Counted from the stretch's first letter, positions 20,471-29,451 are shown. The stretch is 64,000 bases of DNA from Thioalkalivibrio sulfidiphilus (GCF_000377945.1 NZ_KB898930.1:1-64000), one strand, 5' to 3'. The notes: generated by a model not told the origin, from the sequence alone. A program made the numbers and translations.

Positions 20471-20477
20471 TTGAGAC
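20454..20477. repeat. Tandem 'ccacttgagacttg' repeat
   Basis: Two adjacent CCACTTGAGACT words (20454–20465 and 20468–20479), the same element as at 12315–12380 and 23779–23854. Here it overlaps the start codon of the hydrolase gene. Confidence 0.7.
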
Positions 20478-20482
20478 TGCTT

Positions 20483-21019
20483 TCACAGACCCAGCTTGCC
20501 CAGCCGCGCCGGCTCCAGGATCTCGATCCAGTAACCGTCCGGGTCGGTGACGAAGGCCACGTCCTTGAGGGCGCCGTCCTCGGGGCGCTTCACGAATTTC
20601 ACCTGGTTCTGGTCCAGCCATTTCACGGCGGCATCCAGGTCCGGCACGGCGAAGCAGATGTGGCCGAAACCCTGGGGCTCGGCGTTGCCGTCGTGGTAAT
20701 GGAAGTCCGGGTCGTTCTCGGTGCCGTAGTTGTGGGTCAGCTCCAGGATGCCCCGCTGGGAGAAGGTCCAGCGGGTACGCTCGCCCACCTCCTCGGGCAC
20801 GGTCTCGCCCTCGTCCAGGGCGGCGAGGAAGTATAGGGAGAAATCCAGTTCCGGAAAGTCCAGCTTGCGCAGCAGTCGCATGCCGAACACCCGGCTGTAG
20901 AAGGCCAGTGAGCGCTCGGGATCCTTCACCCGCAACATGCTGTGGTTGAGGCGAAAGCCGCGGGTCTCGGGGGCGGGGGTTTCGGTCATGCCGGGCTGAT
21001 GTTCGGTCTTAAAGCTCAT
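20483..21019 (-). CDS. gloA: Lactoylglutathione lyase (glyoxalase I)
   Basis: GloA isomerises the methylglyoxal–glutathione hemithioacetal to S-lactoylglutathione for detoxification. The 178-residue protein has both vicinal-oxygen-chelate modules and the four metal ligands in their usual contexts: His in LNHSMLRV, Glu in GILELTHNYG, His in GFGHICFAV and Glu in GYWIEILEP. It is the long form with the family insert (YFLAALDEGETVPEEVGERTRW). The start at 21019 has GAGG nine bases upstream; later ATG at 20989 is possible. It is divergent from ppnP. Confidence 0.93.
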   Translation of the reverse strand: MSFKTEHQPGMTETPAPETRGFRLNHSMLRVKDPERSLAFYSRVFGMRLLRKLDFPELDFSLYFLAALDEGETVPEEVGERTRWTFSQRGILELTHNYGTENDPDFHYHDGNAEPQGFGHICFAVPDLDAAVKWLDQNQVKFVKRPEDGALKDVAFVTDPDGYWIEILEPARLGKLGL

Positions 21020-21132
21020 GGATGGCATCCTCATCTATCGTGTGTCCGTTGTTTCACTGACCCCGAATAGGGCAGCGGGTTTCATGGGCTCATGGCATAC
21101 TTTCGCACCGCCAACCCTGTGGAGCCTAATCC

Positions 21133-21414
21133 ATGTTCAAGACCAACCAGTATTTCGACGGCAAGGTGATGTCCATCGCCTTCCAGACCGAGAGCCTGCC
21201 CGCCACCGTGGGCGTGATGGCCCCGGGCGAGTATGAATTCGGCACCGCCGAACGGGAGACCATGACCGTGGTGAGCGGCGCGCTGACCGTGAAGCTGCCT
21301 GGCCATGATGACTGGATTACCTTTGCCCAGGGCGACAGTTTCCAGGTGCAGGCCAAGGAGAAGTTCCAGCTCAAGGTGGCGGTGGACACCGCCTACCTGT
21401 GCCTCTACGGCTGA
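21133..21414 (+). CDS. ppnP: Pyrimidine/purine nucleoside phosphorylase (DUF1255)
   Basis: A 93-residue single-cupin protein matching PpnP (formerly YaiE/DUF1255), which phosphorolyses several nucleosides. Length and landmarks ([39 protein letters not shown]-like core) fit. It is a single gene, divergent from gloA, followed directly by a nested palindrome. Confidence 0.93.
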   Translation: MFKTNQYFDGKVMSIAFQTESLPATVGVMAPGEYEFGTAERETMTVVSGALTVKLPGHDDWITFAQGDSFQVQAKEKFQLKVAVDTAYLCLYG

Positions 21415-21426
21415 CCATCTGTTCCC

Positions 21427-21624
21427 TGTAGGAGGCCCGACCCAGGGCCGAATGGTGGCGCATGCAGAAAACAAGCGAACCGCGAAGGACGCCAAGGTAT
21501 GCGCGAAGGTCGCCAAGCGTCTGACATTGAAAGATCGTCCTCGTGCCCTTGGCGCATGCCTTCGCGTCCTTCGCGGTTCGCTATTGTGTCTTGAGTCATT
21601 CGGCCCGGGGTCGGGCCTCCTACA
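21427..21624. repeat. Nested long palindrome (two repeat elements, one inside the other)
   Basis: Outer arms 21427–21454 and 21597–21624 (core taggaggcccgaccc) enclose inner arms 21474–21492 and 21564–21582 (agcgaaccgcgaaggacgc). Both pairs are near-perfect reverse complements, so the ~200 bases can fold into one long interrupted hairpin. The structure looks like one repeat element that received another inside it. Confidence 0.8.
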
Positions 21625-21948
21625 GGCAGGCTTTCATTGCACGACTTCCTAACCATGCCTGTGCCCTGTCGCCTCGGCACACTGTATTTGTGCAGAGCGC
21701 ATGTTCGTCGTGATGTTTCCAGTCCGCCGCTTCCGTCCCTCTTGCACGCAGTCGTGATGCTCGATGAGTTCACCGAAGAATCCCGTTTCGATCCTTTTTT
21801 CCACACCGATGCGCGCTGTGGGCCGCGCTGATCATGCATTCTGTTGCGTGAGTTTTTAGCGGTTTTCCTCAACGTGTTATAGACTCCTGTTGACCACGCC
21901 CTCACCGGCGTTGAAAAAACATCCAAATTCACACGTCTGGAGTCCTAC
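21625..21948. other. Gene-free stretch upstream of the histone-like gene
   Basis: I see no coding gene here. The last ~110 bases are AT-richer (TTTTTAGCGG, GTGTTATAGA) and probably carry the promoter of the histone-like gene, but no -35/-10 pair with correct spacing stands out. Confidence 0.5.
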
Positions 21949-22410
21949 ATGGCCGTCAAAAAGAAAGCCCGCAAGAAGCCCCAGAGGAACGTCGCCCCCG
22001 GTACCGTTTTCGGCCGCGCCATCGAACGCGCCGGTAAGGACGTCGAACGCGCCGAGGCGAAGATCGCTTCCGCCAACAGCAAGCATGCGAAGTTGGCCGA
22101 GCGCGTCGAGAAGGCCAAGGCCCGCGTCGCCGCCACCAGCGGCAAGGCCAAGGAAGCCGCCCGCAATGCTCTGGCGAAGGCCAATGATGAAGTGCGCAAG
22201 GCCAAGGAAGCCGTCAAGGGCGCGATCGCCGAGCACAAGCAGCTCAGCAACTGGATGTCGCAGCTCATGGCTCGCGCCACGCGCCTGGAGAAGGCCGCCG
22301 AGCGCGAACTGGGCAAGATGGAAACCGCCCTGGCGAAGAAGCTGCGCGCCGCTGCACGGCCCAAGCGTCGCCGCGTGAAGAAGAAGACCCCGACCCAGAG
22401 CGCGGGCTGA
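21949..22410 (+). CDS. Lys/Ala-rich histone-H1-like or AlgP-like protein
   Basis: A 153-residue highly basic protein with Lys/Arg-rich ends (MAVKKKARKKPQRN and PKRRRVKKKTPTQ) and a central heptad-like Ala/Lys/Glu helix (~25–125) expected to form a coiled coil. The composition resembles bacterial histone-H1-like nucleoid proteins and AlgP, so DNA or RNA binding is likely. It is not related in sequence to HU or H-NS. A TGGAG ribosome site lies seven bases before the ATG and a strong terminator follows, making it a single-gene unit. Confidence 0.65.
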   Translation: MAVKKKARKKPQRNVAPGTVFGRAIERAGKDVERAEAKIASANSKHAKLAERVEKAKARVAATSGKAKEAARNALAKANDEVRKAKEAVKGAIAEHKQLSNWMSQLMARATRLEKAAERELGKMETALAKKLRAAARPKRRRVKKKTPTQSAG

Positions 22411-22458
22411 CAGGGAAGGGGTAGAGTCCCTGACCCTACCCTGTCCCCGAAGATAGAT

Positions 22459-22503
22459 CACAGGGGGTGAACTACAGCGGTTCGTTCACCCCCTGTGCGT
22501 TTT
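22459..22503 (+). terminator. Terminator after the histone-like gene
   Basis: A perfect 14-bp stem (22459–22472 with 22484–22497) is followed by CG and four T residues. It also faces the end of the convergent tautomerase gene. Confidence 0.85.
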
Positions 22504-22522
22504 AACGGCCAGTCCGGACTGG

Positions 22523-22726
22523 CTATTCTCCCCGGGCGCGTCGCACGCTGATGCTCTCGCCGCCCACGCCCCAGTTGTCCGTGTCCACCTCCTCGATCAC
22601 CACCACGGTGGTCTTGGGGTTCTTGCCCAGCACATCCACCAGCAACTGCGTCGCGCCCTGGATCAGGGCCTGTTTCTGTTCACGGGTGGCACCCTCGCGG
22701 GTGATCTTGATGTTCACGTAGGGCAT
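22523..22726 (-). CDS. 4-oxalocrotonate tautomerase family protein
   Basis: A 67-residue tautomerase with the catalytic N-terminal proline directly after Met (MPYVNIKITREG) and the family GATQLLVDVLGKNPKTTVVVIEEVDTDNWGVGG segment. Such enzymes tautomerise enol/keto acids as homohexamers; the substrate here is unknown. It is the last gene of a minus-strand trio with the DUF1840 and ParA-like genes. Confidence 0.88.
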   Translation of the reverse strand: MPYVNIKITREGATREQKQALIQGATQLLVDVLGKNPKTTVVVIEEVDTDNWGVGGESISVRRARGE

Positions 22727-22750
22727 GGGCTGAAAACCTCCTGGGTTTAA

Positions 22751-23074
22751 CTACTTCGATTCCCACATGACGTACTGGCGGGACGCGGCGGCGGCCTCCA
22801 AGAGCTCGATCAGCGGCAGGGCGCGATGTTGAAGCGGCACGGGAATCTCGTCCTCATCCTGCTCGGCCTCTTCTTCACCACGTGTGTCCCGGTGTGCGGA
22901 AAGTTCGCCGCGTTCCAGCGCGGCACGCAGGCTCTGCAGCGCCGCTGGCACATCCTGCGCATCCAGGGCACCGGGCACGCTGCCGCTGTGGCCCATGATA
23001 CGGATGAACTCCTGGGCCACATCACCGAAGAAGGTAAGGTCGCCGTGGGCTGGGGTCTTGAAGGTGATCAGCAT
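22751..23074 (-). CDS. DUF1840 family protein
   Basis: A 107-residue protein beginning MLITFKTPAHGDLTFFGDVAQEFIRIMGHSG, the characteristic DUF1840 start, with an acidic linker (EEEAEQDEDE) and a helical end. Function is unknown. It starts four bases after the stop of the ParA-like gene, suggesting coupled translation. The start at 23074 is chosen because the family begins at this methionine. Confidence 0.8.
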   Translation of the reverse strand: MLITFKTPAHGDLTFFGDVAQEFIRIMGHSGSVPGALDAQDVPAALQSLRAALERGELSAHRDTRGEEEAEQDEDEIPVPLQHRALPLIELLEAAAASRQYVMWESK

Positions 23075-23078
23075 GGCG

Positions 23079-23714
23079 TCAGGGCTGGCTACGTTTGCTG
23101 TTGAGCCAGCTGATGAGGGGCTTCCACTGCTCGCGGTCCAGGGCGGTGGCATAGGGGGCCATCTCGTGGATGCCGATGCCGCGCTCGGCGGCGCGGATGT
23201 AGTTCATGGAATCCCTCAGGTGGGTGAGGAAGGGTATCTTGAGGGTGCCTAGGAATGCCTCCAGTTCCCAGTAGATGTTGGTCACCTCGCGCGCCCGGTT
23301 GGCCACCAGGGCGAGCTTGACCTTCTTCCCGGAGACCGGCGCGGAGTCCTTCACCTCGTGGATGAATTTCGCCACCGCGCGCATGTCGATGGGCGAGGGC
23401 AGCACCGGGATGAGCACGGTCTCCGCACGACGCAGCAGCCCGCTCAGCTCCTTGCCGTGCACCGCCGCCGGGGAATCCATGATCATCACGTCCGCCTTGC
23501 GCACGCCCTTGAGCCCGTCATCGGCCGCGGCAATGCCATGGATCCTGGGCCGTCCCGCCCCGCGCGCCTCCAGCCAGGCGAGACTTGAACCCTGGGGGTC
23601 GAAATCGGCCAGCACCACGTCCTTGCCGGTACTCGCGTAATAGGCTGCAAGATTGGTCGCCAGCGTGGTCTTGCCTGAACCACCCTTGGCGTTGAGCACC
23701 ATGATGTGACGCAT
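23079..23714 (-). CDS. Orphan ParA/MinD-type ATPase
   Basis: A 211-residue deviant-Walker ATPase: KGGSGKTTLATNLAAYYA (motif at 10–17), DFDPQGSSLAWLEAR (Walker A'), and VMIMDSPA (Walker B). It lacks a ParB partner next to it, unlike the parA–parB pair at 42.6 kb, so it is more likely a subcellular-positioning or plasmid-type orphan ParA. The start at 23714 follows AGAGGGGA. It is co-transcribed with the DUF1840 gene. Confidence 0.85.
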   Translation of the reverse strand: MRHIMVLNAKGGSGKTTLATNLAAYYASTGKDVVLADFDPQGSSLAWLEARGAGRPRIHGIAAADDGLKGVRKADVMIMDSPAAVHGKELSGLLRRAETVLIPVLPSPIDMRAVAKFIHEVKDSAPVSGKKVKLALVANRAREVTNIYWELEAFLGTLKIPFLTHLRDSMNYIRAAERGIGIHEMAPYATALDREQWKPLISWLNSKRSQP

Positions 23715-23778
23715 GCGGATTCCCCTCTTGTTCGATTCGGCTTCAGGCCCGATCCAAGAGTGTGGACGATATAAGCGC

Positions 23779-23854
23779 AGTGGCAAGTCTCAAGTGGTTA
23801 GTGGCAAGGAAAACACGTCTGTCCTTGCCACTTGAGACTTGCCACTGGCCACTT
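23779..23854. repeat. Inverted repeat of the 'ccacttgagacttgcc' family
   Basis: The arms at 23779–23810 and 23822–23854 are reverse complements with small differences. The element separates ubiD from the ParA-like gene; its right arm touches the ubiD stop codon at 23853. Confidence 0.78.
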
Positions 23855-25316
23855 ATATCCCCAGCTTTTCCCACATCTCGTCGACGCGCCGCTTGACTGC
23901 CTCGTCCATGACGATGGGCGTGCCCCATTCGCGGGTGGTTTCGCCGGGCCACTTGTTGGTGGCGTCGAAGCCGATCTTGGAACCGAGGCCGGAGACGGGG
24001 GAGGCAAAGTCCAGGTAGTCGATGGGCGTGTTCTCGATCATCACCGTGTCACGGGCGGGGTCCATGCGCGTGGTCATGGCCCAGATCACGTCCTGCCAGT
24101 CCCGGGCGTTCACGTCCGCGTCGGTGACGATCACGAACTTGGTGTACATGAACTGGCGCAGGAAGGACCAGACGCCCATCATCACCCGCTTGGCATGTCC
24201 CGGATACTGCTTGCGCATGGTCACCACGGCGAGTCGGTAGGAACAACCCTCGGGCGGCAGGTAGAAGTCCACGATCTCGGGAAACTGTTTCTGCAGGATG
24301 GGGATAAACACCTCGTTGAGGGCCACACCCAGGATGGCCGGCTCGTCCGGTGGACGGCCGGTGTAGGTGCTGTGGTAGATGGGATCCCTGCGCGAGGTGA
24401 TGCGCTCGATGGTGAACACCGGGAACTGGTCCACCTCGTTGTAGTAGCCGGTGTGGTCGCCGAAGGGCCCTTCCGGTGCGGTATCTCCCGGATGGATCAC
24501 CCCTTCCAGGACGATCTCGGCGGAGGCGGGCACCAGCAGGTCCGAGCCCAGGCACTTGACCAGTTCGGTGCGCGAACCGCGCAGCAGCCCGGCGAAGGCG
24601 TGTTCCGAGAGGCTGTCGGGCACCGGGGTCACCGCGCCCAGGATGGTGGCCGGATCGGCGCCCAGGGCCACGGCCACGGGGAAGGGCTCACCGGGATGCT
24701 TCTCACACCAGTCGCGAAAATCCAGGGCGCCGCCCCGGTGGGACAGCCAGCGCATGATCACCCGGTTGGGTCCGATCACCTGCTGGCGGTAGATGCCCAT
24801 GTTCTGGCGTTCCTTGTGGGGCCCCTTGGTGACCACCAGTCCCCAGGTGATCAGCGGTCCGGCATCGCCGGGCCAGCAGGTCTGCACGGGGATGCTCGAG
24901 AGATCCACCTGGGTGCCTTCCCTTACCAGATCCTGGCAGGGCGCGCTGCCCACCTTCTTGGGCGCCATGTCCAGCACCTTCTTGAAGATGGGCAGGGTCT
25001 TCCAGGCCTCCTTCAGGCCCTTGGGCGGATCCGGTTCCTTGAGGAAGGCCAGCAGCTTGCCCACCTCACGCAGGGCCTCCACGGAATCCTCGCCCATCCC
25101 CAGGGCCACACGACGGGGCGTGCCGAACAGGTTGCCCAGCACCGGCATGGTGTGTCCCTTGGGATTCTCGAACAGCAGGGCGGGGCCGCCGGCGCGCAGG
25201 GTGCGATCGCAGATCTCGGTCATCTCGAGATGCGGATCCACCTCCACGCCGATGCGTTTGAGTTCACCCAGGGCTTCGAGCTGGGCAATGAAGTCTCTCA
25301 GGTCTCGGTATTTCAT
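23853..25316 (-). CDS. ubiD: 4-hydroxy-3-polyprenylbenzoate decarboxylase UbiD
   Basis: UbiD uses prenylated FMN to decarboxylate polyprenyl-4-hydroxybenzoate in ubiquinone synthesis. The 487-residue protein starts [22 protein letters not shown] and shows family blocks such as [37 protein letters not shown] and [12 protein letters not shown]. The start at 25316 is the family start; the in-frame upstream region overlaps xthA. The ATGA overlap with xthA implies coupling. The flavin prenyltransferase UbiX is not in the window. Confidence 0.96.
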   Translation of the reverse strand: MKYRDLRDFIAQLEALGELKRIGVEVDPHLEMTEICDRTLRAGGPALLFENPKGHTMPVLGNLFGTPRRVALGMGEDSVEALREVGKLLAFLKEPDPPKGLKEAWKTLPIFKKVLDMAPKKVGSAPCQDLVREGTQVDLSSIPVQTCWPGDAGPLITWGLVVTKGPHKERQNMGIYRQQVIGPNRVIMRWLSHRGGALDFRDWCEKHPGEPFPVAVALGADPATILGAVTPVPDSLSEHAFAGLLRGSRTELVKCLGSDLLVPASAEIVLEGVIHPGDTAPEGPFGDHTGYYNEVDQFPVFTIERITSRRDPIYHSTYTGRPPDEPAILGVALNEVFIPILQKQFPEIVDFYLPPEGCSYRLAVVTMRKQYPGHAKRVMMGVWSFLRQFMYTKFVIVTDADVNARDWQDVIWAMTTRMDPARDTVMIENTPIDYLDFASPVSGLGSKIGFDATNKWPGETTREWGTPIVMDEAVKRRVDEMWEKLGI

Positions 25317-26080
25317 AGCGCGAACTCCGCCACCACGGGTGCATGATCGGAGGGGCGTTCCCATCGTCTCGGTTCCACATCGATCATGCAGGCGGTGCAG
25401 GCCTCGGTGAGCGCCGGGCTTGAGAGGATCAGGTCGATGCGCAGGCCCAGGTTGCGACGGAAGCCCGCCGCACGATAGTCCCACCAGGAGAAGCTCTGCT
25501 CCGGTTGCTCGAAGCGGCGAAAGCAGTCGCTCAGGCCCAGATCGAGGATCTTTTTCAGGGCCTCGCGCTCGGGGGTGGAGCAGAGGATCTTCTCGTGCCA
25601 GGCCTCGGGGTCGTGCACGTCCCGGTCCTCGGGGGCGATGTTGAAGTCGCCCAGCACCACCAGTTTTTCGTGGCGCTTCATCTCCCCGGCGATGAAACCG
25701 GTCACCTTGTCCAGCCAGTCCAGCTTGTAGGCGTATTTCTCCGAACCCACTTCCGAGCCATTGACCACGTAGAGGTTGATCACCCGCACGCCGTCCACGG
25801 TGGCGGCGAGGATGCGCCGCTGGGGATCGTCCAGCCCGTCGATGTCCGTGACCGGATCGAGCAGCTCATGCCTGGCCAGGATGGCCACACCGTTGTAGGT
25901 CTTCTGACCCGAGTACACGCAGTGATAGCCCGCCTCGCGGATGGCCTCCACGGGGAAGGCATCATCGGTGAGCTTGGTCTCCTGGAGCGCCAGCACATCC
26001 GGCTGCTGCGCGGCAATCCAGTCGAGCACCTGGGGCAGGCGCACCTTGAGGGAGTTGACGTTCCAGGTGGCGATTTTCAT
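25313..26080 (-). CDS. xthA: Exodeoxyribonuclease III / AP endonuclease
   Basis: XthA cleaves at abasic sites and removes 3' blocking groups during base-excision repair. The 255-residue protein begins [15 protein letters not shown] and carries the EEP-family residues LQETK (catalytic Glu), [20 protein letters not shown] and the final [10 protein letters not shown]. The start at 26080 is the canonical one. It overlaps ubiD by four bases. Confidence 0.95.
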   Translation of the reverse strand: MKIATWNVNSLKVRLPQVLDWIAAQQPDVLALQETKLTDDAFPVEAIREAGYHCVYSGQKTYNGVAILARHELLDPVTDIDGLDDPQRRILAATVDGVRVINLYVVNGSEVGSEKYAYKLDWLDKVTGFIAGEMKRHEKLVVLGDFNIAPEDRDVHDPEAWHEKILCSTPEREALKKILDLGLSDCFRRFEQPEQSFSWWDYRAAGFRRNLGLRIDLILSSPALTEACTACMIDVEPRRWERPSDHAPVVAEFAL

Positions 26081-26090
26081 CTGAAGCTCT

Positions 26091-26124
26091 AGAGGCAAGA
26101 GACAAGATTCAAGAGGCAAGAGAC
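26091..26124. repeat. Direct repeat 'agaggcaagagac' x2
   Basis: Two identical 13-base copies at 26091–26103 and 26112–26124 sit between prlC and xthA. The reverse-strand form occurs at 14462–14491. Confidence 0.7.
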
Positions 26125-26138
26125 TTCAAAAGCCGCTT

Positions 26139-28199
26139 TCATGCCGCCGCGCCCCTGGTCTCCTCGATCAGGCCCGAATGCCTCAGCAGGGCATCGATCT
26201 GAGGCTCGCGCCCCCGGAATGCCTTGAACAGTTCGATGGCGGGCGCGGAGCCGCCCTTCTCCAGTACGTTCTCCAGGAACGCCCGGCCCACCTCCGGGCT
26301 GAACAGGCCTTCCTCCTCGAAGCGGGCGAAGGCGTCCGCGGACAGCACCTCGGCCCACTTGTAGCTGTAATACCCGGCGGCATAACCGCCGGCGAAGATG
26401 TGGGAAAAGCTGTGCTGGAAGCGGTTGAAGGCCGGCGGTTTCACCACCGAGACCTCGGCGCGCACCTGGTCCAGGATCTCCTGGATCCGCGCACCGCGCG
26501 CAGGGTCGTACTCCCCGTGGATGCGCATGTCGAATAGGGAGAATTCCAGCTGGCGCACCATCTGCATGGCCGCCTGGAAGTGCCGGGTCGCAATCAGCTT
26601 GTCGAACAACGCCTGCGGCAGCGGTTCTCCGGTTTCATAGTGTCCGGCGAACAGATCGATGGCTTCCTTCTCCCAGCACCAGTTCTCCATGAATTGGCTG
26701 GGCAGTTCCACCGCGTCCCACTCCACGCCGTTGATGCCGGCGATGTCCGGATAGTCCACCCGGGTGAGCATGTGATGCAGGCCGTGGCCGAACTCGTGGA
26801 ACAGGGTGATCACCTCGTCATGGGTGAACAGCGCCGGCTTGTCGCCCACCGGCGGGGTGGAGTTGCAGGTCATAAAGGCCACGGGGATCTGTACCCGGTC
26901 GCCGTCGCGCACCCGGTTCATGCACTCGTCCATCCAGGCCCCGCCGCGCTTCTTGGGACGGGCGTAGAGATCCAGGTAGAACTGTGCCCGCGGTGTGCCG
27001 TCGGGATCACGGATCTCGTAGAAGCGCACGTCCGGGTGCCACACGTCCACCCCGTCCACTTCCACGATGCTCACCTGATAGAGACGCTCCACCAGCCGGA
27101 ACAGGCCGGGCACCACCCGGTTCACGGGGAAGTAGGGCTTGAGGTCCTCCTGGGACAAGGCATAGGCATGCTGGCGTAGCTGCTCGCTGGCATAGGCGAT
27201 GTCCCAGGCCTGCAGGTCGTCGAGGGCGAGCTTCTCGGCGGCAAAGCGGCGCAGCTCGTCCAGTTCCTGCTCGGCGCGGGGCTTTGCCCGTGCCGCCAGG
27301 TCCCTGAGGAAATGCACCACCGCTTCGGGTGATTCGGCCATCTTGGTGGCCAGGGACAGTTCCGCGTAGTTCCTGTAGCCGAGCAACTGGGCCTGTTCAT
27401 GGCGCAGGGCCATGATCTGTTCCATGAGGGCGCTGTTGTCGTACTTGCCATCATGGGGCCCCTGGTCGGAGGCCCGGGTCACGTAGGCGGTGTAGAGCTC
27501 CTTGCGCAGCTCACGGTCCTCGGCATGGGTCATCACCGCGTGGTAGGCGGGGAAGTCCAGGGTGATCAGCCAGCCTTCCTGCTCGGCGTGGCGGGCGGCC
27601 TGGGCCAGCATGTCCAGGGCGGAATCGGGTAGTCCGGCAAGGGCCGCTCGGTCCATCACCGGTTTCTTCCAGGCGTGGGTACTGTCCAGGATGTTCTCCT
27701 CGAACCGGGACTGCAGGTTGGACAGCTCCTGGGCAATGGCCTTGTAGCGGGTCTTCTTGTCGGCCGGCAGATCCACGCCGCTTAGGTGGAAATCCCGCAG
27801 TGCATCACGCACCACCTTGCGCTGGGCCTCGTCCAGGCCCTCGGCGCCTGGACCCTCGTTCAGGGACTTGTAGGCCGCGTAGAGGGCCGTGTTCTGGCCG
27901 ATCTCGGTGCCGTAATCGGAGAGCTTGGGCAGGCAGGCATTATAGGCGGCACGCAGCTCCTCGCTGTTGACCACCGAGTTCATGTGCCGCACCGGTGACC
28001 AGGCCCGGTTGAGCCGATCCTCCAGCAGGGACAGGGGGTGCACCAGGTTCTTCCAGGTAAAGTCACCGTCCCGCTCCAGGAGCCTGGCGATGGCGGCCCG
28101 GTTCTCGGCCAGCAGGGTATCGATGGCCGGTTCCACGTGTTCGGGTCGGATTTGGCTGAAGGCCGGCAGGCCTTCCTGCTTGAGCAAGGGGTTTTCCAT
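26139..28199 (-). CDS. prlC: Oligopeptidase A (M3 metallopeptidase)
   Basis: A 686-residue cytoplasmic zinc peptidase that degrades signal peptides and other oligopeptides. The zinc motif HEFGH starts at His468 (TLFHEFGHGLHHML), and the N-terminus (MENPLLKQEGLPAFSQIRPEHVEPAI) is characteristic of PrlC/OpdA. The start at 28199 is the family start; the upstream extension is not conserved. It appears to be transcribed alone, or with xthA-ubiD across a 58-base gap containing a short repeat. Confidence 0.96.
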   Translation of the reverse strand: MENPLLKQEGLPAFSQIRPEHVEPAIDTLLAENRAAIARLLERDGDFTWKNLVHPLSLLEDRLNRAWSPVRHMNSVVNSEELRAAYNACLPKLSDYGTEIGQNTALYAAYKSLNEGPGAEGLDEAQRKVVRDALRDFHLSGVDLPADKKTRYKAIAQELSNLQSRFEENILDSTHAWKKPVMDRAALAGLPDSALDMLAQAARHAEQEGWLITLDFPAYHAVMTHAEDRELRKELYTAYVTRASDQGPHDGKYDNSALMEQIMALRHEQAQLLGYRNYAELSLATKMAESPEAVVHFLRDLAARAKPRAEQELDELRRFAAEKLALDDLQAWDIAYASEQLRQHAYALSQEDLKPYFPVNRVVPGLFRLVERLYQVSIVEVDGVDVWHPDVRFYEIRDPDGTPRAQFYLDLYARPKKRGGAWMDECMNRVRDGDRVQIPVAFMTCNSTPPVGDKPALFTHDEVITLFHEFGHGLHHMLTRVDYPDIAGINGVEWDAVELPSQFMENWCWEKEAIDLFAGHYETGEPLPQALFDKLIATRHFQAAMQMVRQLEFSLFDMRIHGEYDPARGARIQEILDQVRAEVSVVKPPAFNRFQHSFSHIFAGGYAAGYYSYKWAEVLSADAFARFEEEGLFSPEVGRAFLENVLEKGGSAPAIELFKAFRGREPQIDALLRHSGLIEETRGAAA

Positions 28200-28372
28200 G
28201 GCGGGTCTTGGGATCTCGATCAGACGGATGTGAACGACCGTCCACTTTAACACGCGGCTTTCCAGCGCCGTAATGTCCCTGCTCCCTGGACTGATATGTG
28301 CGCAGCGATGGAATAAGACATGGTCGGGATGCATCTTATCTTTTCGGCACCAAAACCAATGCTGTGATTTTC

Positions 28373-28388
28373 CTCACATATTTCCCAG
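28373..28388. promoter_or_regulatory. CRP/Vfr-like binding site
   Basis: The sequence has perfect TGTGA and TCACA half-sites separated by six bases. It is centred about 90 bases upstream of the expected start of transcription of the PstS-like gene. Binding by a CRP-family protein is inferred. Confidence 0.55.
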
Positions 28389-28435
28389 AAATGTGACGAT
28401 CAGCGGCTGTTTGCTACCGTCTGGACATGGACACA

Positions 28436-28464
28436 TTGTCAACAGCCAAGACAAATACTTTAAA
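28436..28464 (+). promoter_or_regulatory. Sigma-70 promoter of the PstS-like gene
   Basis: TTGTCA (28436–28441) and TTTAAA (28459–28464) are separated by exactly 17 bases, about 60 bases before the start codon. Confidence 0.65.
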
Positions 28465-28523
28465 TAGAGACATAAATCACATTAAAAGCGCGAACTGCGC
28501 CACACTACCAAAGGGTGATGAAC

Positions 28524-29399
28524 ATGATGCGCAAAATCGTTCTTGCAGGCCTGCTGGGCCTGACTGCCAACCTGGCCTACGCCGAAACCACGCTCTCCTG
28601 GGCCGGTTGCGGTATTTCCCGCCACGCCTTCATGGAAGAACTGTCGGTCGCCTTCAAGGAACAGACCGGCATCTCCATCGACCTGGTCGGTGGCGGCGCC
28701 ACCCGCGGCATCCGCGAAACGGTCTCCATGGGCGCCGACATGGGCGGCACCTGCCGTCTGCCCCTGGATGGCAACGATGCCGAGGTGGGCGTAAACCTTG
28801 AACCGGTCGCTTGGGATGCCCTGGTAGTGATGACCCACAAAGATGTCCCCGTGGACAACATCACCATTGAACAGCTGCGTGACCTGTTCCTGGGCCGGAT
28901 CACCAACTGGAGCCAGCTGGGCGGTCCCGATCAACCCATGCTGGTCTATGCGCGTCAGGGCAAGACCTCCGGTGTCGGTTTTGCCAAGCGCCGCCTGATC
29001 TATGCAAACCTGGACCAGGAATTCACCGCCACCCAGTTCTTCGCCTCCAGCGGTCCCCTGGAGCGCGCCATCGAGGCGACCCCCTGGTCCATCGGTGTCA
29101 CCGGCATCAGCTCAGCCCAGCGCCGTGACGTGAAGATCCTCAAGCTCGACGGTCTCGAGCCGAGCTACGACAACATCCGCACCGGCGCCTATACCCTCTA
29201 CCGCCCGCTCTACGTGGTATCCAACCCCAACAACCCCAAAAACGCCGAGGTGCAGCAGTTCATCCGCTTCGTGGGTACCCGCCAGGGTCGCGATGTGCTC
29301 CGCTCCAACGGCTGCGTGCCCTACACCGACGCCCTGGCCCTGATCATGAAGCAGCTGGACCAGGAACGCCGCGCCCGCGACATGGGTCTGTACAACTGA
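28524..29399 (+). CDS. PstS-like periplasmic anion-binding protein
   Basis: A 291-residue exported substrate-binding protein of the PBP-like_2 (PstS/phosphate) type. It has a Sec signal peptide (MMRKIVLAGLLGLTANLAYAE) and the family patterns GGGATRGIRETVSMGADMGG, LVVMTHKDVPVDNITIEQLRDLFLGRITNW and GKTSGVGFAKRRL. No pst permease or ATPase genes are adjacent, so it may act as a stand-alone scavenger or in sensing. SD AAGGG at 28511–28515 best fits the ATG at 28524; ATG 28518 and GTG 28515 are alternatives. It ends at a terminator shared with gyrB. Confidence 0.8.
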   Translation: MMRKIVLAGLLGLTANLAYAETTLSWAGCGISRHAFMEELSVAFKEQTGISIDLVGGGATRGIRETVSMGADMGGTCRLPLDGNDAEVGVNLEPVAWDALVVMTHKDVPVDNITIEQLRDLFLGRITNWSQLGGPDQPMLVYARQGKTSGVGFAKRRLIYANLDQEFTATQFFASSGPLERAIEATPWSIGVTGISSAQRRDVKILKLDGLEPSYDNIRTGAYTLYRPLYVVSNPNNPKNAEVQQFIRFVGTRQGRDVLRSNGCVPYTDALALIMKQLDQERRARDMGLYN

Positions 29400-29422
29400 T
29401 TGTCTGAGCCACACAAGCCCAC

Positions 29423-29451
29423 AAAAAAGCCCGGATCTCCCGGGCTTTTTT
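29423..29451. terminator. Bidirectional terminator between pstS-like gene and gyrB
   Basis: A 6-bp GC stem (29429–29434 with 29440–29445) is flanked by six A residues on the left and six T residues on the right, serving both convergent genes. Confidence 0.82.

Larger units (their letters stand above)
28200..28523. other. Divergent intergenic region prlC / pstS-like gene
   Basis: There is no gene in these 324 bases. The right half is markedly AT-rich for this genome and contains a CRP-like palindrome (28373–28388) and a sigma-70 promoter (28436–28464), both annotated separately. Confidence 0.8.
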
